From: Candidatus Gottesmanbacteria bacterium RIFCSPLOWO2_01_FULL_43_11b
Lineage (GTDB): Bacteria; Patescibacteriota; Microgenomatia; UBA10105; UBA927
NCBI GenBank assembly: GCA_001780985.1
Contig: MFJV01000001.1
Span: 784,829 to 820,109, forward strand
Length of the DNA: 35,281 bases
Direction of reading: 5' to 3'
In this document: in pieces, positions 21,141-29,768 of the stretch
How positions within the stretch are numbered: the first letter of the stretch is position 1
How the letters are laid out: every line of letters starts with the position of its first letter
Translations under genes and position numbers: made by a program
Notes under the pieces: model-generated
What the model was told of the DNA's origin: nothing
Seen by the model: only the letters and a program-made list of their open reading frames with translations
Databases searched by the model: none

Positions 21141-22054
21141 AAAAACGGGTTTCAATAGTTATCGTTAATTGGAATGGATATGATGATACTGTCGTTGCGC
21201 TTAATTCCCTAAAAAAAATAGACAGAAGAGAGTATGAAGTTTCCGTCATTGTCGTTGACAACGGTTCGACGAATGATTCCGTATCCGTTATACAAAAATC
21301 ACATTCATGGGTTACGCTCATTGAAACGGGAAAAAATCTGGGATTCACCGGAGGCAATAACGTCGGTATCAAAGCGGCTATGAAGGATGGGGCAGACTTT
21401 GTGTGGCTTCTTAATAATGACATCGTCGCAGATAAAAGTGCATTGTCGATCCTTGAAGCATTTGAAGATTCTCACTGCGGCATTGCAGGATCTAAAATTT
21501 ATTTTGCACCAGGCAAGGAATATCATAAGGATTGGTACTCAAAGAATGAGCGGGGGAAAGTTTTCTGGTATGCAGGAGGAATTATTGATTGGGACAATAT
21601 GTACGCATCACACCGCGGTGTGGACGAAGTCGATGAGGGTCAATACGATACTACAGAAGAAACACCATTTATTACGGGTTGCTCAATGATGATAAAAAGG
21701 GAAGTAATTGAAACTATCGGGATTCTTGACGACAAGTTTTATTTATACCTTGAGGATTTGGATTTCTGTCTTCGGGCAAAACAGGCAGGGTATAAACTTC
21801 TGTATTTGCCAAAATCAATTATCTGGCACGTCAATGCCGGCTCATCCGGAGGACCGGGAAATCCCATGCATGAGTATTACCTGACCAGAAATAGATTACT
21901 TGTGGGTATGCGTTACGCGCCGATAAGGACGAAATTGGCTTTAGTGCGGGAGGCAATTCGTTTTCTTGCCGTAGGCTCCACGATAAAAAGAAAAGCAGTG
22001 TTGGATGCTTTAATTTGTAAATTCGGCAATCGGTATGAACCAAAAAAATTCTAA
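21137..22054 (+). CDS. GT2 glycosyltransferase (rhamnosyltransferase-like)
   Basis: The product has 305 residues. It begins VSIVIVNWNGYDDTVVALNS and has VIVVDNGSTNDS, then LGFTGGNNVGIKAA and VWLLNNDIVADKS (the DxD-like NND), as in WcaE/RfbF-type rhamnosyltransferases. The acceptor half has ITGCSMMIKREVIE and YLEDLDFCLRAKQAGYKL with the catalytic-base ED. The end is a basic helical stretch. The donor is probably dTDP-rhamnose or another nucleotide sugar, but family membership alone cannot settle this. It overlaps the next gene by 20 bases. Confidence 0.87.
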   Translation: MKKRVSIVIVNWNGYDDTVVALNSLKKIDRREYEVSVIVVDNGSTNDSVSVIQKSHSWVTLIETGKNLGFTGGNNVGIKAAMKDGADFVWLLNNDIVADKSALSILEAFEDSHCGIAGSKIYFAPGKEYHKDWYSKNERGKVFWYAGGIIDWDNMYASHRGVDEVDEGQYDTTEETPFITGCSMMIKREVIETIGILDDKFYLYLEDLDFCLRAKQAGYKLLYLPKSIIWHVNAGSSGGPGNPMHEYYLTRNRLLVGMRYAPIRTKLALVREAIRFLAVGSTIKRKAVLDALICKFGNRYEPKKF

Positions 22055-22808
22055 AATTTCAGCAGTAGTTTTGACTAAAAACGACGAGGAGAAGATAAAA
22101 GAATGTCTCGAGAGTTTGCGGTGGGTTGATGAGGTTGTTTTAGTGGACAACGAATCAACGGATAAAACTCCTCAAATTGCCGTGAATATGGGAGCACAAG
22201 TCGTAACCGAAAGAGTACAGATTAATTTTTCAAAACTGCGTAATATCGGGAAAGAGAAAGCAACAGGAGAATTTCTATTGTACGTTGATAGCGACGAACG
22301 GGTAACTGCTGAACTTAAAGAGGAAATTCTTGATCGAGTTTCCAATTTTAATCCGGAAACTTCTCCCGTAGCATTTTTTATTACACGTAAAAATTATTAT
22401 TTAGGACGCCTGTGGCCGTATCGCGACCGCATGGAACGATTCTTTTGGAAAAGGGGACTCATAGAATGGGAAGGGAAACTCCATGAATCACCGAGAGTAA
22501 CCGGTAAAGTAGGACAGCTAAAAAGTCCGTTACTTCACTACACACACCGAACGCTTGAAGAAATGCTTGAAAAAACAAATCAGTGGTCGGAAATTGAAGC
22601 AGACCTTCGATTTCGCGCAAATCATCCTCCGATTGTTTTTTGGCGGCTTATCCGCGTCATTGCCTCAGCTTTTTTTGACTCTTTCATTAAACAGGGAGGG
22701 TGGCGGGCCGGTGTCACAGGTTGGATCGAGAGTATATTCCAATCCTACAGCGCATTCATTACCTACGCAAAATTATGGGAAAAACAGCAAGCCGCATCTG
22801 GCCGGTAG
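22035..22808 (+). CDS. GT2 glycosyltransferase (WaaE/KdtX-like), copy 2
   Basis: The product has 257 residues. It follows the same plan as the 20235 gene: ISAVVLTKNDEEKIKECLES, LRWVDEVVLVDNESTDKT, LLYVDSDERVTAELKEEI, and a C-terminal segment (GWRAGVTGWIESIFQSYSAF) that ends in an amphipathic helix with KLWEKQ, matched by KLWERQ in copy 1. It therefore probably transfers a hexose to a similar lipid-linked acceptor. The start lies 20 bases inside the preceding gene and the end overlaps the next by 34 bases. Confidence 0.87.
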   Translation: MNQKNSKISAVVLTKNDEEKIKECLESLRWVDEVVLVDNESTDKTPQIAVNMGAQVVTERVQINFSKLRNIGKEKATGEFLLYVDSDERVTAELKEEILDRVSNFNPETSPVAFFITRKNYYLGRLWPYRDRMERFFWKRGLIEWEGKLHESPRVTGKVGQLKSPLLHYTHRTLEEMLEKTNQWSEIEADLRFRANHPPIVFWRLIRVIASAFFDSFIKQGGWRAGVTGWIESIFQSYSAFITYAKLWEKQQAASGR

Positions 22809-24862
22809 TATTAATATTTTTTGCCTGGTTCATCTTCTCTTTTCCCTATTTTTTTAAGGGTTTAGTGCCGTTTCCTTCAAAATACCTCGTCACTTTTTTT
22901 CCACCATGGAATGCGTCCTACGGCATGCCTGTCAAGAACAATGCCATGCCGGATGTCATTACACAGATGTATCCGTGGAAAAAATTAACCGTTGATACGT
23001 GGAGGAACGGAGAAATACCGCTATGGAATCCGTATAGTTTTTCCGGAACACCACATCTAGGAAACTACCAGTCAGCAACGCTATCGCCATTTAATCTTTT
23101 ATTTTTCATATTTCGGGAAGTTGACGCATGGAGTTTACTGGTGCTATTGCAACCATTACTTGCGGGACTATTCATGTACATTTATCTGCGAAGTCTTGAG
23201 CGCTCACAAGCGGGGAGTCTAATCGGAAGTCTGGCGTTCATGTTCTGTGGTTTTTTGGTCGTTTGGATGGCCTACGGAACACTCGGTTATGCAGCTCTCT
23301 TTCTCCCTCTCATTTTGTGGGCAATACGGAAAAATAATGGGATTTTAGTTAGTATTGGTCTTGCGCTTTCGTTTGTTTCAGGACATTTCCAAATAAGTCT
23401 CTATGTAGCAGCAGTGTCACTTTTTTATGCTTTTTCTTTTAACCGATCGGCAATAAAGTTTATATTCTTTGGAATACTACTTGCGGCGCCACAAATTCTG
23501 CCCTCACTTGAGGTATATCAGAATTCGGGAAGATTTTTATCGCAAGGAGGCGAAATAATTCCCTGGCAATATCTGATTACGTTTGTTGCTCCTGATTTCT
23601 TCGGTAATCCCGTAACGCGTAATGATTGGTATGGTCACTATGCTGAATGGGCAGGGTTTGTTGGAGTTATACCCCTTATACTTGCTCTCTCCGCGATCGT
23701 CCAAAAGAAAGAAAAACAGGAGATTTTCTTCCTAACGACGCTCGTTGTTTCACTGATTCTTGCAACAACCCCTCTTTTATTTTTATTTAAGATACCGGCG
23801 CTATCAACAAGTGCAGCATCGAGAATTATTGTAATGGCGAGTTTCTCACTTAGCGTGCTGGCAAGTTTCGGAATGGATAAGAGAAAAAAAATAAAACCGC
23901 TAACTATCGGTATTTTTATTTTCCTTCTTTGTAGTTGGATAGCACTCCTATACTTTCATCCATTACCAGTAGATAAGCTTATCGTAGCGAAAAGAAATCT
24001 TATTTTGCCCAGCGCTCTTCTTGCCGCTAGCATCGTACTATTGTGGATTAAAAGATGGAAGAAACTTGTTTTTGCTGTTTTAATCGGACTTACTGTCTTT
24101 GACATGCTTCGATTTTCGATAAAATGGATGCCTTTTGATGAGCGCCAGTATGTCTACCCTGAAATGCCGGTGATAACATTTTTGAAAAGCCGCGTAGGAT
24201 ACGATAGAGTATTCGGAAATTTCGGGAATGAACTCGCAACATATTTTGGTATCTCTTCTCTTGAGGGATATGATGCCGTGTATCAAAAGCGTTACGGAGA
24301 ATTTATTTCAACGTTCCATGACGGCAAGATCGGAGATCTTGCCCGGTCGGTGGTTCTTGTCGATAAGCAAGGCAAGTTAACGGAGGATATGCTTCAACTT
24401 CTTGGAGTGAGATATATTCTTCATCGAGTTAGTGACGGCAGGAATATCTGGGCATATCCGTTTTGGAATTATCCTCATTACGTTCAAATTTATAAAGATG
24501 ACGTGTATGAGGTATATGAAAATACCCGTGCATATCCGCGAGCATTTCTTACATCGAATTTTGAATCTGTCGAAGGTGAAACAACAATTGAACTATATAG
24601 ACCTACCCGGGTGAGAATCAGAACAAAGAGTGATTCGCCAAAAGAGTTATTTTTGTCCGATACATATGATGCAGGCTGGCAAGTAACAATTGACGGGAAA
24701 CCGGACAAAATACTTCAATCAAAATATGCATTCCGACAGGTTTCGGTTCCGGAAGGAGAACATAGTGTAGAATTTACGTATAGACCAAAAAGTTTTATTT
24801 TGGGTGTGTGGCTTGCAATAGTAAGTTTAATTCTTATTTTCTATGCGCATAGGTTTTCATAA
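22775..24862 (+). CDS. YfhO-family membrane glycosyltransferase, copy 1
   Basis: The product has 695 residues. YfhO proteins are GT-C-like polytopic membrane proteins; the Bacillus one helps to glycosylate lipoteichoic acid using a polyprenyl-phosphate sugar. Typical parts are a first helix, an outer loop with MYPWKKLTVDTWRNGEIPLW and NPYSFSGTPHLGNYQSAT, later LITFVAPDFFGNPVTRNDWY, about 12 helices, then a soluble beta-rich domain with YILHRVSDGRNIWAY, LSDTYDAGWQVTIDGKPDK and VPEGEHSVEFTYRP, and a last membrane helix. ATG 22775 is chosen because the preceding residues do not fit and the overlap is then 34 bases. The acceptor is unknown. It overlaps the next gene by 20 bases. Confidence 0.85.
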   Translation: MGKTASRIWPVVLIFFAWFIFSFPYFFKGLVPFPSKYLVTFFPPWNASYGMPVKNNAMPDVITQMYPWKKLTVDTWRNGEIPLWNPYSFSGTPHLGNYQSATLSPFNLLFFIFREVDAWSLLVLLQPLLAGLFMYIYLRSLERSQAGSLIGSLAFMFCGFLVVWMAYGTLGYAALFLPLILWAIRKNNGILVSIGLALSFVSGHFQISLYVAAVSLFYAFSFNRSAIKFIFFGILLAAPQILPSLEVYQNSGRFLSQGGEIIPWQYLITFVAPDFFGNPVTRNDWYGHYAEWAGFVGVIPLILALSAIVQKKEKQEIFFLTTLVVSLILATTPLLFLFKIPALSTSAASRIIVMASFSLSVLASFGMDKRKKIKPLTIGIFIFLLCSWIALLYFHPLPVDKLIVAKRNLILPSALLAASIVLLWIKRWKKLVFAVLIGLTVFDMLRFSIKWMPFDERQYVYPEMPVITFLKSRVGYDRVFGNFGNELATYFGISSLEGYDAVYQKRYGEFISTFHDGKIGDLARSVVLVDKQGKLTEDMLQLLGVRYILHRVSDGRNIWAYPFWNYPHYVQIYKDDVYEVYENTRAYPRAFLTSNFESVEGETTIELYRPTRVRIRTKSDSPKELFLSDTYDAGWQVTIDGKPDKILQSKYAFRQVSVPEGEHSVEFTYRPKSFILGVWLAIVSLILIFYAHRFS

Positions 24863-25880
24863 TCCATATTTTAACGGCTTCGGCGGCGGGGAGCGCTATA
24901 CGCTGACTCTTGCTTCACATTGGTCAAAAAGTCATGATGTGGTGCTTTTTTGGGATGATGATATAAGAAAAGAAGCGCTAAAAAGATTCGATACTGATCT
25001 TTCGAGGGTAAAAATTGTTCAAAATATTTTTCGGGGTAAAAATTTACTCCAAAAATTATTTAATTCCCGTCAATATGATCTCATTTTCTTTTTAAGTGAC
25101 GGGAGCGTGCCTACAACGTTTGCAAAACATAACATACTCCATTTTCAAGTCCCTTTTAAAAGTGTTGAAGCAAATCTGTTTAAGCTTTCCCGTTTCAGAG
25201 CGATCGTATGCAATTCTTTTTTTACAAAAGTTAATCTCGATCCTATTGTTAGTGAACGGGCAACGGTTATTTATCCGCCTGTTAATTTAGAAAAGCTCCG
25301 TCCAGGCAAAAAGAAAAAACAAATTCTTTCCGTGGGTAGGTTCAGTACAGCAAAAAAAATGCAGATTCTTATTGAGACTTTTCGAACCGGATATAAAGCA
25401 GGCAGATTGAATAACTGGAGTTTATTTCTTGCAGGGGGACTCCTCGACAGCGACAGTGACTTTTTCTCATCTCTCAAAACACTATCTTCCGGCTTACCGA
25501 TTAAATTTCTTCCAAATGTTTCTTACTCGAAACTTGTAGAATTATACGGGAGTTCGATGATCTACTGGCATGCAACGGGATACGGAGAGTCAGATCCAAC
25601 ACAAGCAGAGCACTTTGGCATATCAACAGTTGAGGCTATGGCATCGGGCTGCATCCCGGTGGTTTTTGACGGCGGAGGTTTACCTGAAATCGTGACGCAC
25701 AAGAAAAACGGATTTTTGTGGAGCACCACAGGGGAACTTCTGGATTATACGGTTGCACTTGAATCAAAAAATGTGTTACGGACAACATTGCAAAAAGAAG
25801 CTATACAAACATCTAAAAAGTTTAACGAAAAAAAGTTTATCCAATCGTTTAATGAGTTATTGAACAAAATTACTAAATGA
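24843..25880 (+). CDS. GT4 glycosyltransferase (ALG11-like)
   Basis: The product has 345 residues with a GT-B fold. The N-terminal domain begins MRIGFHNPYFNGFGGGERYT, whose glycine-rich loop is typical of ALG11-like retaining mannosyltransferases. The second domain has ILSVGRFSTAKKMQILIETF and the E-x7-E nucleotide-sugar site in AEHFGISTVEAMASGCIPVV, followed by DGGGLPEIV. The likely donor is a GDP- or UDP-sugar and the likely acceptor a growing lipid-linked glycan. It is the only GT-B enzyme in the operon. Overlaps are 20 bases upstream and ATGA downstream. Confidence 0.9.
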   Translation: MRIGFHNPYFNGFGGGERYTLTLASHWSKSHDVVLFWDDDIRKEALKRFDTDLSRVKIVQNIFRGKNLLQKLFNSRQYDLIFFLSDGSVPTTFAKHNILHFQVPFKSVEANLFKLSRFRAIVCNSFFTKVNLDPIVSERATVIYPPVNLEKLRPGKKKKQILSVGRFSTAKKMQILIETFRTGYKAGRLNNWSLFLAGGLLDSDSDFFSSLKTLSSGLPIKFLPNVSYSKLVELYGSSMIYWHATGYGESDPTQAEHFGISTVEAMASGCIPVVFDGGGLPEIVTHKKNGFLWSTTGELLDYTVALESKNVLRTTLQKEAIQTSKKFNEKKFIQSFNELLNKITK

Positions 25881-28015
25881 AACTTAAATTTATTGCCATA
25901 TTTTTTTTGATTGTTGCGATCTTTTTTTACCCAACGATTCTAAAAGGAAAACTTCCGGTTCCGTCTGACTCACTGGTTGGTTTGTATCATCCTTTCCGTG
26001 ACTTACTTTCAAAGGAATTTCCCCGTGGAATACCGTTTAAGAATTTTCTCATTACCGATCCTATCCGCCAGCAGATACCCTGGAGAAAAATAGCGATTGA
26101 CCAGTGGAAGGATGCGAACCTTCCACGATGGAATCCGTTTGCGTTTTCCGGGATGCCGCTTGCGGCAAACATACAATCTGGCACATTTTATCCGTTAAAC
26201 ATACTCTTTTTTTTACTACCATTTCCCGTTGCCTGGACAGCGCTTATCGTGTTGCAACCTCTTCTTGCCGGACTTTTCCTATACCTTTTTTTACGACATC
26301 TAACCTTGAACCATTGGGCGAGTTTATTGGGGAGTATTGTCTGGAGTTTTGGAGGATTCGGTATTGCCTGGCTATCCTGGGGAACCATGATGCATGTAGC
26401 ATTATGGTTGCCTCTTATACTTTTGGCGATTGACAAAAAATGGCCATATGTTCTCGTTTTTTCCCTCGCCTCATCGATTTTTGCCGGTCACATTCAAATC
26501 GCATTGTATATAACCATCCTTGCTGCAGCATATGCTCTATGGAGAAAAACAGATTTTCGGATTCTTTCATGGATAGGTGTCGCCGCAGGGCTGGTTACCA
26601 TTATTTTGTGGCTGCCATTTATAGAGCTCGTTTCTCAATCCGGAAGGATTACTGAGCTTGATACGTGGACTAAGCCCGGGTGGTTTCTTCCCTGGCAACA
26701 TCTTGCGCAATTTATTGCACCTGATTTTTTTGGTAATCCAACCACCCTCAATTATTGGGGAGAGTGGAATTACGGAGAATTTATAGGATATGCAGGTATC
26801 GTAAGTTTAATCTTTGTTATACATGCATTTTCCGTTCATGTTGGCCGTTTTTGGAAGTTCACGTTATTAACCTCACTTCTTTTTATGTTACCCAATCTTG
26901 TTTCGAAGGTACCGTATCAACTACATTTTCCAATATTAGCAACGCTTCAGCCAACGAGGCTTATGGTTCTTGTTAGCTTCAGTATGGCTGTACTTTGCGC
27001 ATATGGGTTTGATTCATTCCTAAAAAAATTTAAAAAACCTCTGTTTGCGATTTTTACCATCGGATTAGGACTCGTTATTTTGTGGATAGTAGTTTTATTT
27101 TTACCCGGAGCCAATGCGGCCGTTGCCAAAAGAAATCTTATTCTCCCGACAGCACTTTTTTTGTCAGGAAGTGTACTCCTATACTTCCCAAAGAAAATAT
27201 TTACATTTGCAGCAGTTGCACTTATTGCATTTGACCTTCTGCGGTTCGGATGGAAATTTACACCATTTACGGATGCAAAATATTTTTTCCCGAATACAGC
27301 GGCGATTGAATTTTTGAAGAGTCAGGAAAAACCATTTCGGATTGCGAGCACAGACGCAAAGATTCTTCCTCCTAACGTATCGGCGTATTATGGAATTGAA
27401 TCAATAGAAGGGTACGATCCCATATATTTGAGATCGTATGAAGAATTTATAGCCGCCTCTGAACGTGGCAAAGCGGATATAAATCCTCCATATGGATTTA
27501 ACAGAATTATTATTCCGCATAACCTTGACTCACCACTCCTTCCGCTTCTGTCGGTTCGTTACGTGCTCGCACTTGGCGAAATCAACAACCAACTGTTTAA
27601 AAAGGTATTTCAGGAAGGAGAGACTCGCATTTATGAAGATTCACGATTTGTAGAACGCGCATATTTTGTCGATGGCGTTACGATTGAAAAAAACCGCCAA
27701 AGTATTCTGGAGAATCTTTTCAGTAAAGATTTTCGCGCAAAAGAAACGGCATATGTTGAAAAAGACGTGTCACTTTTGTCAGTACCCGTTAACATTACAG
27801 AATATGTTACCATCCGTAAATATAATTCCGGCTCGATTGAATTGGAGGTTGAAGCGCAAAATATGAGATTTCTGGTTATTTCCAACATGTTTTATCCGGG
27901 GTGGGTTGCGGAAATTGACGGAAAACCAACGGAGATATATAGAACGAATTACCTATTTCAAGGAATAGTGATACCTCCGGGCCGGCATATACTTGTGGTA
28001 CGATATCAAGGGTAA
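25877..28015 (+). CDS. YfhO-family membrane glycosyltransferase, copy 2, lacking the last helix
   Basis: The product has 712 residues. It shares the YfhO plan with its paralogues: PWRKIAIDQWKDANLPRWNP, FSGMPLAANIQSGTFYPLN, LAQFIAPDFFGNPTTLNYWG and a C-terminal beta domain with FYPGWVAEIDGKPTEIYRTN. The gene stops right after HILVVRYQG, whereas the three paralogues continue for 25-35 residues with a final membrane helix. The beta domain would therefore end free on the outer side. It is also the only gene of the operon that does not overlap its downstream neighbour (11-base gap), which agrees with loss of its 3' end. Confidence 0.85.
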   Translation: MKLKFIAIFFLIVAIFFYPTILKGKLPVPSDSLVGLYHPFRDLLSKEFPRGIPFKNFLITDPIRQQIPWRKIAIDQWKDANLPRWNPFAFSGMPLAANIQSGTFYPLNILFFLLPFPVAWTALIVLQPLLAGLFLYLFLRHLTLNHWASLLGSIVWSFGGFGIAWLSWGTMMHVALWLPLILLAIDKKWPYVLVFSLASSIFAGHIQIALYITILAAAYALWRKTDFRILSWIGVAAGLVTIILWLPFIELVSQSGRITELDTWTKPGWFLPWQHLAQFIAPDFFGNPTTLNYWGEWNYGEFIGYAGIVSLIFVIHAFSVHVGRFWKFTLLTSLLFMLPNLVSKVPYQLHFPILATLQPTRLMVLVSFSMAVLCAYGFDSFLKKFKKPLFAIFTIGLGLVILWIVVLFLPGANAAVAKRNLILPTALFLSGSVLLYFPKKIFTFAAVALIAFDLLRFGWKFTPFTDAKYFFPNTAAIEFLKSQEKPFRIASTDAKILPPNVSAYYGIESIEGYDPIYLRSYEEFIAASERGKADINPPYGFNRIIIPHNLDSPLLPLLSVRYVLALGEINNQLFKKVFQEGETRIYEDSRFVERAYFVDGVTIEKNRQSILENLFSKDFRAKETAYVEKDVSLLSVPVNITEYVTIRKYNSGSIELEVEAQNMRFLVISNMFYPGWVAEIDGKPTEIYRTNYLFQGIVIPPGRHILVVRYQG

Positions 28016-28026
28016 AAAATTAGATT

Positions 28027-28905
28027 ATGGCAAAATCCCTTTCAGTAAGCATTGTTATTCCTAATTGGAACGGTGTGGGACTTATGAAAAAGCACCTGCC
28101 CCGCGTCATAGCTTTTTCCGAAGGCGCGGAGATAATTGTAGCTGACGATGCATCAAGTGATGAATCAGTTGAGATGCTTCGGAATAAATTCCCGAGTATC
28201 CGGGTAGTAGCAAATAAAAAACGTCAGGGTTTTGCAGGAAACGTCAACAGCGGAGTTGCACGGGCTATAGGCGATATTGTCATTCTACTCAATACCGATG
28301 TTGAACCCGAAAAAGGATTTTTGAAGCCGCTCATCAAACATTTTCAGGATCCAAAAATTTTTGCCGTTGGCTGCTTGGAAAAAAGTTACGATCGGGGAGG
28401 CATAGTGCTGCGTGGTCGCGGGCAGGCGAAATGGAGACGAGGATTTTTTATTCATTGGCGCGGTGAAGTAGATCAACCGAACACGGCATGGGTTTCGGGA
28501 GGAAGCGGTGCATTCCGAAGACAATTATGGAATAAACTCGGCGGCATGGATACCCTGTATAACCCTTTTTATTGGGAAGATATAGATTTAAGCTACCGGG
28601 CGCTCAAAGCAGGCTACAAACTCGTTTTTGAAAAGAAAAGTGTCATCGGCCATTACCATGAGAAAGGGAAAATAAAAAGTGAGTTTACACCCAACGACGT
28701 TAAACGAATTGCGTATCGCAATCAGTTTATGTTTATTTGGAAAAATATTAGCGATCCGAAAGAATTTGCATGGCATATCCTTTTAACACCGGTCCGACTT
28801 CTCAGAGCCTTCCTTGCCCGAGACTTTCTCATGATACAAGGCTACACGTTCGCTCTTTTGCGACTGCCTCAAATACTCGCGGCTCGACTTGGTTTCCACC
28901 CATGA
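28027..28905 (+). CDS. GT2 glycosyltransferase (rhamnosyltransferase-like), copy 2
   Basis: The product has 292 residues. The sequence has VSIVIPNWNGVGLMKKHLPR, IIVADDASSDESVEML, GFAGNVNSGVARA and ILLNTDVEPEKGFLKPL (NTD as the metal site), then VSGGSGAFRRQLWNKLGG and YWEDIDLSYRALKAGYKLVF with the ED catalytic base. This matches the WcaE-like branch, as does the 21137 gene. The basic, hydrophobic C-terminal helices (LLTPVRLLRAFLARDFL) suggest membrane association. It overlaps the methyltransferase gene by ATGA, so the sugar that it adds may later be methylated. Confidence 0.87.
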   Translation: MAKSLSVSIVIPNWNGVGLMKKHLPRVIAFSEGAEIIVADDASSDESVEMLRNKFPSIRVVANKKRQGFAGNVNSGVARAIGDIVILLNTDVEPEKGFLKPLIKHFQDPKIFAVGCLEKSYDRGGIVLRGRGQAKWRRGFFIHWRGEVDQPNTAWVSGGSGAFRRQLWNKLGGMDTLYNPFYWEDIDLSYRALKAGYKLVFEKKSVIGHYHEKGKIKSEFTPNDVKRIAYRNQFMFIWKNISDPKEFAWHILLTPVRLLRAFLARDFLMIQGYTFALLRLPQILAARLGFHP

Positions 28906-29768
28906 ACTGTTACCTCTGTGGAGCATCAGTTGAAACATACCTTTTAAAAAACGGATTTTGCATATACCGTTGTTCGAAGTGTGGTTTAGGACGAACAGAC
29001 CTTAAAAAAGAGTACCGGACATTCGTGAAACAGCATTACAGCAAGGGATATTTTACCGGCGACCCTCGTATGAGTGCCTATGTTGACTATAAAGACGACA
29101 AAGTTTACATCGTAAGAAACCTCGCAAAATTCTTAAAAAAAATTCACAAGCACAAACCGCAGGGTACACTACTTGACGCAGGTTGCGCCTTAGGGTTTTT
29201 TGTTGAGCTTGCTCTAAAAAAAGGATATGACGCATATGGGTTTGACGCTTCATCATATGCAGCAAATGAAGCCTCTCAATTGGTGGGAGCCAAGAGAATT
29301 CAGCACGGAACAATTGCAGAAGTTAATTATAAGAAAAAATCGTTTGACGTTATTTCCATGTTTGATATTTTCGAACATCTTGATGACCCGCGAGCAGATC
29401 TGCGTAAAATATATTCATGGCTGAAAGATGACGGAATTATTATAATTGCAACGGGAGACACCAGGAGTATTTTTGCACAACTAATGAGGAGACGATGGCC
29501 ATTTTATAGCCCTCCGCAACACCTGTTTTTCTTTCATAAAAAAAATTTAGCGGATCTACTCCGGCAGGAAGGATTTACACCGTTCGAATGGTCACGAATC
29601 GGGAAATGGCTGAGTTTGCGCTACCTTCTCCATCTGGCAAGAACAACAGGAGAGAGTCGCATAGCACAGCTGGTTTACCCGTTTGCACACCATTCAAGGG
29701 CAGGAAAATTGCCGGTCTACATGCCGGTGAGAGATAATATGGTAGTCATTGCAAAGAAACATCTATGA
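28902..29768 (+). CDS. SAM-dependent methyltransferase with N-terminal zinc ribbon
   Basis: The product has 288 residues. The first 30 residues hold two Cys pairs (CYLC at 3-6 and CSKC at 24-27) that form a zinc ribbon, as in class I methyltransferases associated with nucleotide-sugar or glycan modification. The Rossmann part follows: TLLDAGCALGFFVELALKKG (motif I), AYGFDAS (motif II acidic residue), SFDVISMFDIFEHLDDP (motif IV region) and DGIIIIAT. A later segment (PFYSPPQHLFFFHKKN) is typical of this group. It probably methylates a sugar in or on the glycan. ATG 28902 overlaps the upstream stop (ATGA) and starts directly at the zinc ribbon. Confidence 0.87.
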   Translation: MNCYLCGASVETYLLKNGFCIYRCSKCGLGRTDLKKEYRTFVKQHYSKGYFTGDPRMSAYVDYKDDKVYIVRNLAKFLKKIHKHKPQGTLLDAGCALGFFVELALKKGYDAYGFDASSYAANEASQLVGAKRIQHGTIAEVNYKKKSFDVISMFDIFEHLDDPRADLRKIYSWLKDDGIIIIATGDTRSIFAQLMRRRWPFYSPPQHLFFFHKKNLADLLRQEGFTPFEWSRIGKWLSLRYLLHLARTTGESRIAQLVYPFAHHSRAGKLPVYMPVRDNMVVIAKKHL

